Shown piece by piece: positions 1-6,834 of a stretch of DNA of 7,330 bases; position 1 is the first letter of the stretch; each line of letters opens with the position of its first letter. The notes under the pieces were generated by a model. The model was not told the origin of the DNA. It did no database searches and saw only the letters and a program-made list of their open reading frames with translations. The stretch is from a bacterium (GTDB lineage Bacteria; Armatimonadota; Zipacnadia; Zipacnadales; Zipacnadaceae): assembly GCA_030607655.1 (NCBI GenBank), contig JAUWJN010000118.1, positions 1 to 7,330 of the forward strand, given 5' to 3'. The translations under genes and the position numbers were made by a program.

Positions 1-752
1 AAAATATGGGCACGGGTGTAGTCCAGGCAGGCTTTCCAGTCGCCTTTCTGAAGGCCGCCGAAGGTCAAGGCCCCGCGGATGGCCCAGTTAAGACAGTAGA
101 TTATTGACTCGGTATCCGGGCCCAGCGGGACGATGTAGGTGTCCCAACCAGCGGCAGGGTCTTCCATTATGCTCTTGTCCAGCGCTCCCGCCTCCAGTAA
201 CTGGTCGCGCATAGTCTGCCCGTAGTGGTTAACAATCAGGAAGGTAATGATGTTGCGCTTTTGCAGTTCGCGGATGATGTAGACCGCGGTTTCATTATCC
301 GGTGCGGCGCCTACCACCGCGGCGAAGCCCGGCAGCCGGCCATCTACCAACTGTATACCCAAGCTACGTAAGACAGTATCAGAGATGAAGCCATGCCAGC
401 CGTCTTGAGGCTCGGTCCCCGCCAGATACCGCAGGGCCATCAGCATCTCCTCGGACAACATAGTGGCCACACCGGCGTCCAAAGCCCCACTGAGATAGGG
501 CAGCCATACTGAGTCGCTGGGTTCTTCGGTCAGTAAAGTTTTGGTATAGTCCAGCACTTCTTGCATTTGCCCCAGATTTTCGACCTCTGCGCCCACTAGG
601 GCACAAGCCATAGGCAGGTAAAAAGCGGTCTGGGGAAATCCCACCTGCTGATCGGAGCCGTGCTCTTCAAGCGCTGCCTGAAGCTGTTTATCAACTCGCG
701 CTACTATCTCATGTGAAGCCCTAATAGCTGCAGTTGCTACCTCTTTGGACAT
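1..752 (-). CDS. acsB: Acetyl-CoA synthase (CO-methylating), N-terminal part, runs off left edge
   Basis: This is the catalytic acetyl-CoA synthase of the bifunctional CODH/ACS complex. It condenses CO, a methyl group from the corrinoid iron-sulfur protein and CoA into acetyl-CoA in the cytoplasm. About 250 codons are visible, starting MSKEVATAAIRASHEIVARV. I recognise the family from the N-terminal domain that docks on CODH: GFPQTAFYLP (about residues 38-47), GWHGFISDTVLRSLGI (118-133), LVDGRLPG (135-142), IVPLGPD (207-213) and AIRGALTFGG (224-233). These match Moorella-type AcsB segments such as VGYPDTAYYLP and the PLG...ALRAGMMFGG stretch, as I recall them. The A-cluster cysteines would lie beyond the left edge. 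The ATG at 752-750 is supported by a strong Shine-Dalgarno (AAGGAGG at 769-763). The N-terminus appears roughly 15 residues shorter than Moorella AcsB. It follows cooS on the same strand after 135 bp with no clear terminator, so co-transcription is likely. Confidence 0.88.
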   Translation of the reverse strand, partial: MSKEVATAAIRASHEIVARVDKQLQAALEEHGSDQQVGFPQTAFYLPMACALVGAEVENLGQMQEVLDYTKTLLTEEPSDSVWLPYLSGALDAGVATMLSEEMLMALRYLAGTEPQDGWHGFISDTVLRSLGIQLVDGRLPGFAAVVGAAPDNETAVYIIRELQKRNIITFLIVNHYGQTMRDQLLEAGALDKSIMEDPAAGWDTYIVPLGPDTESIIYCLNWAIRGALTFGGLQKGDWKACLDYTRAHI

Positions 753-762
753 CTGCGGCAAA

Positions 763-769
763 CCTCCTT
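763..769 (-). promoter_or_regulatory. Strong ribosome binding site for acsB
   Basis: On the minus strand the sequence reads AAGGAGG, an almost full anti-16S match, ending 10 nt before the ATG at 752. It fixes the acsB start. The rest of the 135 bp cooS-acsB gap has only two small minus-strand stems, a 5 bp stem with a tetraloop (853-866) and a 4 bp stem (804-817). Neither is followed by a T run, so I see no terminator. Confidence 0.8.
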
Positions 770-887
770 GACAATACAAACACTAACCGCGCTTATAGTA
801 TTTCGCCTCTATCGGCGGGCGAGCAGATCGCACTTGGCCCCCGTCCTGCCCGCGGGTATCAACCCGATGACGCCACAGATACACACA

Positions 888-2813
888 CTAGCTAGCGGCT
901 ACTGGTACCTCTTCATACATCATTGGTGCCAGCCGCAACGCCTCGCGTTTACGATTCATATGGTCGATCATCAGATGAGCCGCCTTGATGGGGTCAGGTT
1001 CAAAGTCAAACCGCGCCCCGACCATCTCTTCCATCTCGTCAGTAACAAATTGCACCAGATTCTTCGCCCCCATTATGTTCTGGGGAGTGCCGAACACAGT
1101 GTATACCCCCGAAGCTACGACATAGTAGCCGATGGAAAGGGCCTTCTCCGACATCCATTCGGGCGCCGCACCCGCTACCGGCAGGTCACTAATGTCTTCA
1201 CCCAAGCCGCCTTCGGCCACCATATTGGCGCAGGCTACCAGAATGCGGCTGTTGTCTACACAGGAGCCGAGATGCAGCACCGGCGGCATACCAATAGCTT
1301 CGCAGACCTCCTGCAGGCCTTTGCCCGCCAATTCAAAGGCAGCCTCGGGTCGCAACAGACCCGCGCGAGCGTCGGCCAGAGCCGAACAGCCCGTAACAAG
1401 CACCAACACATCGTTCCTTATCAGCTCCTTAGCCATCTCCACGTGCCCGTAGCCCTGCGGGATTTCCGGATTCTCGCAGCCCACCACGCCCGCTACGCCC
1501 CGCAGCCGTCCAGTTATAATGGCGTCGTTCAGTGGCCGATAGGAAGGCCGGAAGCGGCCACCAAGTAGGGTATTGACATACTCAGCCGTAAAGCCGGCTA
1601 TCAAATCCATCTGCTCCTCGGGTATCTGAATGTCCTGACCATTGCGATTGGCAAAGTTCTCGACCCCGATGGAGACAATCTGCTTGGCGGTCGCCAGCGC
1701 CTGGTCTTCACGGAATTCCAGGTGCTGGACCCTGGGCATCTTCGCTTTCGGTGAGGTGGTCAACAACTTGGTATGAAAGCGCTCTGATAGATTGGCAAGG
1801 GCAGGCATAATACACTGTACGTCCACCACCATACTGTCAACTGCCCCAGTCATAATGGCTAGTTCCTGGTGCAAAAACGAACCTGCTGACGGCACGCCCT
1901 GGCGCATCAGCAGTTCATTACCGGTACAGCACTGACCGACCAGGTTTATGCCTTTAGCCCCCAGCTCCTGGGCCCGGTTGACCAGTTCGGGGTCTCTGGC
2001 GGCCTCGACTATCATCTCAGAAAGGGCTGGTTCGTGGCCGTGAACCACAATGTTTACATGGTCAGCCTTCAATACCCCAAGGTTAGTCTTAGAGCGAATA
2101 GGCTCCGGGGAGCCGAACAAAATATCCTGCAGGTCAGTAGCAATCATTGACCCGCCCCAGCCATCGGCCAGGGCTGCCCGTAGGCCCTGCCGCATCAGGT
2201 TCTTATAGTCCGCATCTACTCCCATATGGGTCTGGTGCATTATCTGGACAATCTCTCGGTCCACCCCGCGAGGCATAATCCCCTGCTTGCGCCACAGTTT
2301 GACCCGGGCCTCGGGCGCCCGCAGGGCAAAGGTCAGCTCACCGTCCTGCTGACCAAACTCGGCCAGGGCCTTTTCCGCCACGGCCACACCAATGTCCGGG
2401 ACCGACTTCCCCTCGATCTCAACACCATATTCCAGCGCAATTCTCATCAGCTTGTCCGGGTCTCGGATTTCATAGCCGCTATCGGGATTGCGAGCGGCCT
2501 CCAGAAAGGCGTGCGCGACATCGCGGCCGTGGTCAGAGTGAGCTGCCGCCCCGGCGGCGATCCCCCGCACCAGGTTGCGCGCTGCGACCGCATCGGCACT
2601 TGCCCCACAAATGCCCTGCTGCGGACCCTTACCCTCTGGACCGACCCGGCATGGACCCATGTGACAGATCCGACAGCATATGCCTAACTCACCAAAGCGA
2701 CATCGGCGCATCGCTTCGAATCGGTCCCAGACCAAGTCAACTTCTTCATCTGCGGCCCGCTGTATCATCTGTTGCGCAGCCGGGTCAATGGACCGCTGCT
2801 CAGGATCAGTCAT
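888..2813 (-). CDS. cooS: Anaerobic Ni-Fe-S carbon monoxide dehydrogenase catalytic subunit
   Basis: This 641-residue protein (also named AcsA in acetogens) interconverts CO and CO2 with electrons from ferredoxin, and supplies CO to acetyl-CoA synthase. It has the usual family length and every metal ligand I can check. C38 and C46 would hold the intersubunit D-cluster. C47, C50, C55 and C69 (within LGICCRICHMGPCR and GICGA) would hold the B-cluster. H258 (VVHGHE), C296 (GQCCTGNE), C334 (DVQCIMP), C446 (GVVGCENP), C476 (VTGCSAL) and C518 (LGSCVDNSR) would hold the Ni-Fe C-cluster. The His-rich segment AAHSDHGRDVAH (about 90-101) and the lysine in SEKALSIG (about 557) match the proton and CO2 handling residues. 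The start at 2813 has an AGGGA ribosome site at 2823-2819. It lies upstream of acsB on the same strand. No cooC-type maturation ATPase is seen in the window. I see no damage. Confidence 0.97.
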   Translation of the reverse strand: MTDPEQRSIDPAAQQMIQRAADEEVDLVWDRFEAMRRCRFGELGICCRICHMGPCRVGPEGKGPQQGICGASADAVAARNLVRGIAAGAAAHSDHGRDVAHAFLEAARNPDSGYEIRDPDKLMRIALEYGVEIEGKSVPDIGVAVAEKALAEFGQQDGELTFALRAPEARVKLWRKQGIMPRGVDREIVQIMHQTHMGVDADYKNLMRQGLRAALADGWGGSMIATDLQDILFGSPEPIRSKTNLGVLKADHVNIVVHGHEPALSEMIVEAARDPELVNRAQELGAKGINLVGQCCTGNELLMRQGVPSAGSFLHQELAIMTGAVDSMVVDVQCIMPALANLSERFHTKLLTTSPKAKMPRVQHLEFREDQALATAKQIVSIGVENFANRNGQDIQIPEEQMDLIAGFTAEYVNTLLGGRFRPSYRPLNDAIITGRLRGVAGVVGCENPEIPQGYGHVEMAKELIRNDVLVLVTGCSALADARAGLLRPEAAFELAGKGLQEVCEAIGMPPVLHLGSCVDNSRILVACANMVAEGGLGEDISDLPVAGAAPEWMSEKALSIGYYVVASGVYTVFGTPQNIMGAKNLVQFVTDEMEEMVGARFDFEPDPIKAAHLMIDHMNRKREALRLAPMMYEEVPVAAS

Positions 2814-2973
2814 TGCATTCCCTACTTTCTGGTTATCACGCTAGTTTACCCGCCATCGGGCACCAATCTGTACATTCCTGCGTCGGGGGCTTAAGGATAG
2901 CCTCTCGCCTTGGGGGTAACTCTGCTAAACATTATTAAAGGCCGGCCTTCGGCAGCCGGCCGTGCTGCCTATA
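2814..2973 (-). other. Predicted 5' leader of cooS with potential competing RNA helices
   Basis: If transcription starts about 7 nt past the -10 box, cooS has a leader of roughly 160 nt with no ORF of note. Besides the strong hairpin at 2940-2961, two helices can be drawn in RNA sense. One is long-range: AGUUACCC (2921-2914) with GGGUAAACU (2851-2843, one bulged A). The other is local: CCCG (2860-2857) with CGGG (2852-2849). They share the GGG at 2851-2849 and so cannot form together, as in attenuators or riboswitches. A further small stem, GGCU with AGCC, lies between the arms. I do not recognise a known riboswitch consensus. Pairing is seen by eye only and regulation is inference. Confidence 0.3.
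2940..2961 (-). other. GC-rich hairpin near the 5' end of the cooS transcript
   Basis: A perfect 7 bp inverted repeat, GGCCGGC (2940-2946) and GCCGGCC (2955-2961), encloses an 8 nt loop. On the minus strand it is followed by CTTTAATAATGTTT, a weak U-rich tail. It starts about 12 nt downstream of the predicted cooS start of transcription. It could be an mRNA-stabilising 5' stem or a weak attenuator. It is not a good terminator for an upstream gene because no minus-strand gene lies upstream of it here. Confidence 0.55.
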
Positions 2974-2979
2974 ACTGCC

Positions 2980-3008
2980 ATTATAAAGAATCAGATGTTA
3001 CTTGTCAA
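2980..3008 (-). promoter_or_regulatory. Consensus sigma70/sigmaA promoter driving cooS (and probably acsB)
   Basis: On the minus strand the -35 box TTGACA (3008-3003) and the -10 box TATAAT (2985-2980) are both exact consensus hexamers separated by exactly 17 bp. Such a perfect match is unlikely by chance in a 500 bp spacer, and it points the right way. The predicted start of transcription is near 2973, 160 nt before the cooS ATG. It suggests strong basal transcription, possibly tuned by the leader or by a repressor I cannot identify. Confidence 0.82.
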
Positions 3009-3323
3009 GGTAATAAACGCGAGAAGTCTTTACGTTGGTTCCCTCGCAACACCCGCCTTGTACTGCCCGGCCCAGCCCCATGACACCGGGGTAGTGCTAA
3101 CCATTTGCCATTCGCCTGACCCAGAAGACACCCCACTGATACCAGGTTCCTGCATTGCCGCCGGGATTCCTTCTTGACTGATATTGGTTATTGCGACTGT
3201 TTACTGTCCAGAGGGTAAATACCTACAAAGCCAACAACTGACTTATATTGTGGTAGTGTAGCCATGTAATGAGTATCCACGATCCAGTGATGAAGTCTAT
3301 GAGAAGGAGAAAGTAGACGAACG
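3009..3323. other. Divergent intergenic spacer without a recognised gene
   Basis: This stretch separates the minus-strand CODH/ACS genes from the plus-strand accessory block. I see no convincing gene, tRNA or other RNA gene on either strand. A plus-strand open frame of 71 codons (2962-3177) has no ribosome site or recognisable sequence and overlaps the cooS promoter. No plus-strand promoter reaches consensus; TATATT at 3244-3249 resembles a -10 box but lacks a fitting -35. AAGGAG at 3304-3309 is a possible ribosome site for the next ORF. Confidence 0.5.
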
Positions 3324-3326
3324 GTG

Positions 3327-3701
3327 ATGAAATTGGATCTGTGTAATAGGGCCACAGCAGTGGTTCACTGTATGGTAGGAGTATTGGTCTTGTGGTCGAT
3401 AGCTGCGATGATGACTAGTCCCGAGGGAGACACTCAATCATCAATGAACACGCTGCAGAGCTCGGAGCTGTCGGTTCGCATCGAAGCCATACGCGGATTG
3501 GCAGAGGCAACTGAGCCACCACTTGAGTCTCTCGTGAAGGTGTTTTGCAAAGAACCACGATGGCTCCAATGGAAGCCAGGCGATCCCAGTGTGCGGTTGG
3601 AAGCCATCGGTCTCGCTGGCAAGTTGCTACCGCAGCAAGCGCGTGGCCTTCTCGAGTCATTCCTCGATTGTGAAACCCAGGCAGCCCCCGACGACCTATA
3701 G
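3327..3701 (+). CDS. Short HEAT-repeat-like protein with N-terminal hydrophobic segment; possibly the 5' part of a broken gene
   Basis: The ORF reads MKLDLCNRATAVV from ATG 3327, with a GTG directly before it at 3324. AAGGAG at 3304-3309 is a possible but rather distant ribosome site. A hydrophobic stretch around residues 11-29 (AVVHCMVGVLVLWSIAAMM) could be a membrane anchor. It is followed by two helical repeats of HEAT type with the hallmark VRIEAIRGLAE and VRLEAIGLAGKL. HEAT repeats bind proteins or act as structural scaffolds; no catalytic residues are visible. The ORF stops at TAG 3699-3701, but the same frame stays open beyond it, leading towards the TIR domain, so it may be a fragment of a larger HEAT-TIR gene. 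It could also be a small stand-alone protein or a spurious ORF. Its role is unknown. Confidence 0.45.
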   Translation: MKLDLCNRATAVVHCMVGVLVLWSIAAMMTSPEGDTQSSMNTLQSSELSVRIEAIRGLAEATEPPLESLVKVFCKEPRWLQWKPGDPSVRLEAIGLAGKLLPQQARGLLESFLDCETQAAPDDL

Positions 3702-3811
3702 GTGCTGTCGGATGAAGACGGTACAATTACTTGGAACCTGACTAGTCCTAGCACCCAGGCCGTGGACCTAATGCAGATGGGCCAGGCGGCAGCGGCGCAA
3801 GGCGGCTGGCA
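3702..3811 (+). pseudogene. Possible decayed linker between the HEAT-like and TIR segments
   Basis: After the TAG at 3699 the HEAT frame continues without a stop to 3852. It reads VLSDEDGTITWNLTSPS and later AVDLMQMGQAAAAQGGW, before the TIR reading frame (offset by one) takes over at about 3812 with DTIVSYSEKD. The TIR frame itself is closed upstream by TAG 3749-3751 and has no ATG, GTG or TTG between there and 3872. The simplest joint reading is one gene with a nonsense change at 3699 and an indel near 3807-3812. An alternative is a TIR gene starting at ATG 3771 with only the frameshift. This is inferred from frame continuity, not from an aligned homologue. Confidence 0.35.
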
Positions 3812-3871
3812 GATACAATTGTATCTTATTCTGAGAAGGACACCAATGAAGTCTTAGCTCGCATTCACGGA

Positions 3872-4246
3872 ATGCACAAAGTGATGCCTGAACTAGAAGT
3901 TCTCTTTGACAAGGCATCTCTCCGTTCAGGCCAGCCTTGGGAAGAGGAACTCCTGCGCGCGATCTGCGCAGCGGATGTCTTTTACCTGTTCTGGTCCACA
4001 CATGCCAGAGATTCGAAATGGGTTGAAAGGGAGTGGCGTTGCGCCCTGCGAATCCGAGGCATAGGTTTCATCGATCCGGTGCCACTGGCTTCCCCTAAGG
4101 AAGTGCCGCCGCCACCCGAACTGGAGAGTAAGCACTTTTACGATTGGGAACTCGCCTTCATGAGGAGTGAGTTGGCGAAGCCAGCCGAGCCAATCATCGC
4201 GCGATTAGCTCAATTCTTCTGCAGTCTTCGCCCCCATGGCAGTTGA
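3872..4246 (+). CDS. TIR-domain protein (N-terminal strand out of the annotated ORF)
   Basis: This is a bacterial TIR domain of the type often found next to STAND ATPases. The first strand and loop, DTIVSYSEKD, are encoded at 3812-3841, upstream of the only ATG in frame (3872). Downstream come ELEVLFDKASLRSGQPWEEEL (strand B and BB loop, residues 7-27 from that ATG), ICAADVFYLFWS (31-42), then RDSKWVEREW (46-55). E54 sits where the catalytic glutamate of TIR NADases lies, so NAD cleavage activity is plausible. The end carries the family signature PVPLASP...PPPPELESKHF. A TIR starting at 3872 would lack part of the core fold, so the true start must be upstream and the gene is probably disrupted. 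Bacterial TIR proteins typically deplete NAD or make a cyclic ADP-ribose signal when triggered by a partner. The NACHT gene 206 bp downstream is the obvious candidate partner (inference). Confidence 0.8.
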   Translation: MHKVMPELEVLFDKASLRSGQPWEEELLRAICAADVFYLFWSTHARDSKWVEREWRCALRIRGIGFIDPVPLASPKEVPPPPELESKHFYDWELAFMRSELAKPAEPIIARLAQFFCSLRPHGS

Positions 4247-4416
4247 CTCACCCTCATACTGCTCCTTAGGACTAGGTTGTACTGACGGCTCTAGGCTAGG
4301 GTTCGTGGCTTTGTCACCTTGTGTCTTTAGGTAAGTCGTTAGGCATGAGTGCGCAAGGGAAAAGCAGATGCGGAGTGGAACTATACCACATTGACCGCAG
4401 CACGACCTGGCTCTAT

Positions 4417-4448
4417 GCGGCGGCGCCCCCGCCGCTTGCGGAGGTGAT
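4417..4448 (+). promoter_or_regulatory. GC hairpin followed by a strong ribosome binding site for the NACHT gene
   Basis: GCGGCGG (4417-4423) and CCGCCGC (4429-4435) form a perfect 7 bp stem with a 5 nt loop. It is followed after 4 nt by GGAGGTGAT (4440-4448), an extended Shine-Dalgarno 8 nt from the ATG at 4453. The ribosome site fixes the start. The stem has no T run, so it is not an intrinsic terminator; it may modulate translation. The remaining spacer 4247-4416 shows no gene. TTGACC (4391) with TATGCG (4414), 17 bp apart, is only a weak promoter candidate. Confidence 0.55.
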
Positions 4449-4452
4449 ATGA

Positions 4453-6834
4453 ATGGCGACTGCCTGGCATACAGTGCGAGTTTTCGTCTCGTCAACGTTC
4501 CGTGATATGCACGCGGAGCGGGATCACCTGGCCAAGGTGGTCTTCCCTGAGCTGCGCGAGCGCATGGCCGAGCGCTCGCTGCAGCTAGTGGATTTGGACC
4601 TGCGCTGGGGCGTGACCGAAGCGGAGGCGGAGCAGGGCAAGGTTCTGGAGGTATGTCTGGAGGAGATTGACCGGTGCCGGCCATTCTTCATCGGCATGCT
4701 CGGCCAGCGCTATGGCTGGGTGCCCGACGAGATACCCGAAGAGGCTGAGTTGGATAACCCCTGGCTCTCGGAGTATCGGGAGCACTCCATCACTGCCCTG
4801 GAGATAATCCACGGCGTGCTGCGCAACCCGGCGATGGCCAACCGCAGTTACTTCTACTTCCGCGATCCCGCCTATCTTGAAGATATACCGGCGGCGGCGA
4901 GAGAGAACTTCGTCGCGGAGAGCCCAAAGGCCGAAGAGAAGCTGGCGGGGCTTAAAGCGGAGATACGCGCGGCTAGGACGGTGGTGAGGGAGGATTATCC
5001 GTGTCGTTGGGATGCCGAGCAGGGCCAGGTGGTTGGTCTGGATGAGTTTGGCAATCAGGTTCTGGAGGACCTGTGGGAAGCCATCTGCGCGGAGTATCCC
5101 GAGGAGGCGCCCGAGGAAGACCCGCTGGTGGTGGAGCGGGAGATGCACGAGGCGCTGGTGGCGAGGCTGTCACGCATCCACATCGGGCGGGCGGAGGAGA
5201 AGCGCCGGCTGACCGAGTATGTGGCGGCCGAGGAGCGACGGCCGATTGTGATTACGGGCGAGTCCGGGTGCGGGAAGTCGGCGTTCCTGGCGACGTGGTA
5301 CGGCGAGTATACGCCGAGCCATCCCAATGACTTCGTCTTCGCCCACTTCATTGGGGCCAGCCCCGATTCAACCAACCACTTTCGCCTGCTGCGCCAAGCG
5401 TGCGAGGAATTGAAGCGTGAGTTTGACCTGGTGCAGGAGGTTCCTGAGGATGACAAGGAGCTGTCCGATACGCTGTTGAGCTTTTTGCAGACGGCGGCCC
5501 AGCAGCGGCGGGTGGTGCTGAGCATTGATGCGCTGAACCAGCTTGACGAGCAGGAGGCGGCCCACGGGCTGGGCTGGCTGCCGCTGCATCTGCCGGAGAA
5601 TGTGCGCCTGGTCGTCAGCAGTCTGGAGGGCGACTGCCTGGAGGTCCTGCGCCGTCGGGAAGCCGAGGAGATAATCATCCCCCCACTCGCCGACGAGGAC
5701 CGGGAAGAGATAGTGCGGACGGTGTTGGGGCAATACAGGAAGAAGTTGGACGAGCGGCAGATGCGGGCGCTCCTGGCCCATGAAGCCACTGACAATCCCC
5801 TGTACCTGCGGGTGACGCTGGAGGAGCTGCGGCTGTTCGGAGTCTTTGAGGAGCTAACTGCGCGTATTGAGAGCCTGGCCGAGGATGTGCCTGGTCTGTT
5901 CGGCCAGGTGCTAGCGCGGGTGGAGAGCGATCATCGGGACTTCCCGGTGCCCAGTGCGCTGTCGCTGCTGGCGGGCTCGCGGCATGGCCTGGCGGAGCGG
6001 GAGCTGCTGGAAATGTTGGAAGAAGAGGTTCAGGCGGAGATTCCGCGGCTGTTGTGGGCGCGGCTGCGCCGTAGTCTCGCGGCTTATCTGGTGCAGCGGG
6101 GCGAGTTGTTTGATTTCTTCCATCGGCACCTGTGGAAGGCCGCGCAAGATCGCTACCCGGACCATCAGAGCAGGCACCGGCAACTGGCAGCGTACTTCGC
6201 GACGGCGCCGCTGCCCCGGCGGCTGGATGAGTGGCCCTATCAATTGGAGAGAGCCGAAATGTGGGAGGCACTCGCTGGGGCGCTTAGCGACCTGGACTTC
6301 TTTGACTATGCCTGGGCGCAAGATCGTAAGTACGAGTGGATGGGCTACTGGCGATCGCTGGAGGGGCGCTTCGAGCCGGGCTCATCTTACGCGGCAGCGG
6401 TTGCTGATAGAGAAAAGAGCGAGGGGGAAACCGAGGGCGTCGCTCGCCTCTCGAACATTATCGGCTGGTTCCTCCGCGATATGAGGGTCTATGACGAGGC
6501 ACTGCCATTCGCAAAAAGGGCCGTAGCCATCTGGGAACGTGTCTTTGGGCCTGACGATGCAACCCTGGCCGCGGGCCTGAACAACCTGGCGGAGCTGTAC
6601 AAGGCACAGGGCAGGTATGAGAAGGCGCTGCCGCTATATGAGCGGGCACTGGGGATATACGAGAAGGCCCTGGGGCCGGACCATCCGGAGGTGGCTGCAA
6701 CCCTGAACAACCTTGCGTGGGTTTATAGCGCGCAGGGGAGGCATGAGGAGACGGTGCCGCTGATGATGAGGGTGCTGTTGAGCACGGGAAAGGGCGTTCG
6801 ATCGAACCACAGCCGGACGGAGCCAGAAGACTGA
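4453..6834 (+). CDS. DUF4062-NACHT-TPR protein (STAND NTPase, NLR/NPHP3-like), C-terminus cut by frameshift
   Basis: This is a predicted cytoplasmic signal-transduction ATPase of 793 residues. Domain order: DUF4062 at about 8-92 (RVFVSSTFRDMHAERDHL, then PFFIGMLGQRYGWVP); a charged linker to about 245; and a NACHT-type P-loop module with Walker A GESGCGKS (269-276), Walker B VVLSIDALNQLDE (354-366), a sensor-like strand VRLVVSS (384-390) and TDNPLYL (446-452). A helical/winged region follows at about 495-660. Last are kinesin-light-chain-type TPRs of exactly 42 residues at 664-705, 706-747 and 748-789 (for example LNNLAELYKAQGRYEKALPLYERAL). The order DUF4062, NACHT, TPR is that of eukaryotic NPHP3 and resembles TEP1/NWD1. 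In bacteria such STAND proteins are threat sensors or regulators: TPRs sense a ligand, ATP drives oligomerisation, the N-terminal domain signals. The last residues (STGKGVRSNHSRTEPED) are a degraded repeat ending at a frameshift-made stop. The exact role is unknown. Confidence 0.9.
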   Translation: MATAWHTVRVFVSSTFRDMHAERDHLAKVVFPELRERMAERSLQLVDLDLRWGVTEAEAEQGKVLEVCLEEIDRCRPFFIGMLGQRYGWVPDEIPEEAELDNPWLSEYREHSITALEIIHGVLRNPAMANRSYFYFRDPAYLEDIPAAARENFVAESPKAEEKLAGLKAEIRAARTVVREDYPCRWDAEQGQVVGLDEFGNQVLEDLWEAICAEYPEEAPEEDPLVVEREMHEALVARLSRIHIGRAEEKRRLTEYVAAEERRPIVITGESGCGKSAFLATWYGEYTPSHPNDFVFAHFIGASPDSTNHFRLLRQACEELKREFDLVQEVPEDDKELSDTLLSFLQTAAQQRRVVLSIDALNQLDEQEAAHGLGWLPLHLPENVRLVVSSLEGDCLEVLRRREAEEIIIPPLADEDREEIVRTVLGQYRKKLDERQMRALLAHEATDNPLYLRVTLEELRLFGVFEELTARIESLAEDVPGLFGQVLARVESDHRDFPVPSALSLLAGSRHGLAERELLEMLEEEVQAEIPRLLWARLRRSLAAYLVQRGELFDFFHRHLWKAAQDRYPDHQSRHRQLAAYFATAPLPRRLDEWPYQLERAEMWEALAGALSDLDFFDYAWAQDRKYEWMGYWRSLEGRFEPGSSYAAAVADREKSEGETEGVARLSNIIGWFLRDMRVYDEALPFAKRAVAIWERVFGPDDATLAAGLNNLAELYKAQGRYEKALPLYERALGIYEKALGPDHPEVAATLNNLAWVYSAQGRHEETVPLMMRVLLSTGKGVRSNHSRTEPED

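Noticed and set aside
768..1568. Plus-strand open frame of 266 codons opposite cooS
   Set aside because: It lies antisense to the well-supported cooS frame, has no recognisable domain, and its start overlaps the acsB ribosome site. It is a reading-frame shadow.
2226..2938. Plus-strand open frames opposite the 5' end of cooS
   Set aside because: They are antisense to the cysteine-rich N-terminus of CooS, have unlikely composition, and no ribosome site.
2940..2961. Intrinsic terminator reading
   Set aside because: No gene on either strand ends just before it. The plus strand has no T run and the minus strand only a weak one. A leader hairpin fits better.
2814..2973. Known riboswitch (TPP, cobalamin, THF) in the cooS leader
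   Set aside because: The end of the leader (GCGTGATAACC...GTAGGGAA) faintly recalls the TPP 3' box, but the CUGAGA core and partner stems are absent.
2962..3177. 71-codon plus-strand ORF in the divergent spacer
   Set aside because: No ribosome site, no recognisable sequence, and it overlaps the cooS promoter. Treated as non-coding.
3699..3701. Programmed stop-codon readthrough (TAG as an amino acid, for example pyrrolysine)
   Set aside because: A second disruption (frame change near 3810) would still be needed, and no pyl gene or readthrough context is visible. Decay or error is simpler.
4585..5148. Minus-strand ORF of 187 codons opposite the NACHT gene
   Set aside because: Complementary to the DUF4062 coding region; composition is that of a shadow frame.
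5055..5795. Minus-strand ORF of 246 codons, Ser/Arg-rich
   Set aside because: Antisense to the Walker A/B region, low-complexity composition typical of GC-rich shadows.
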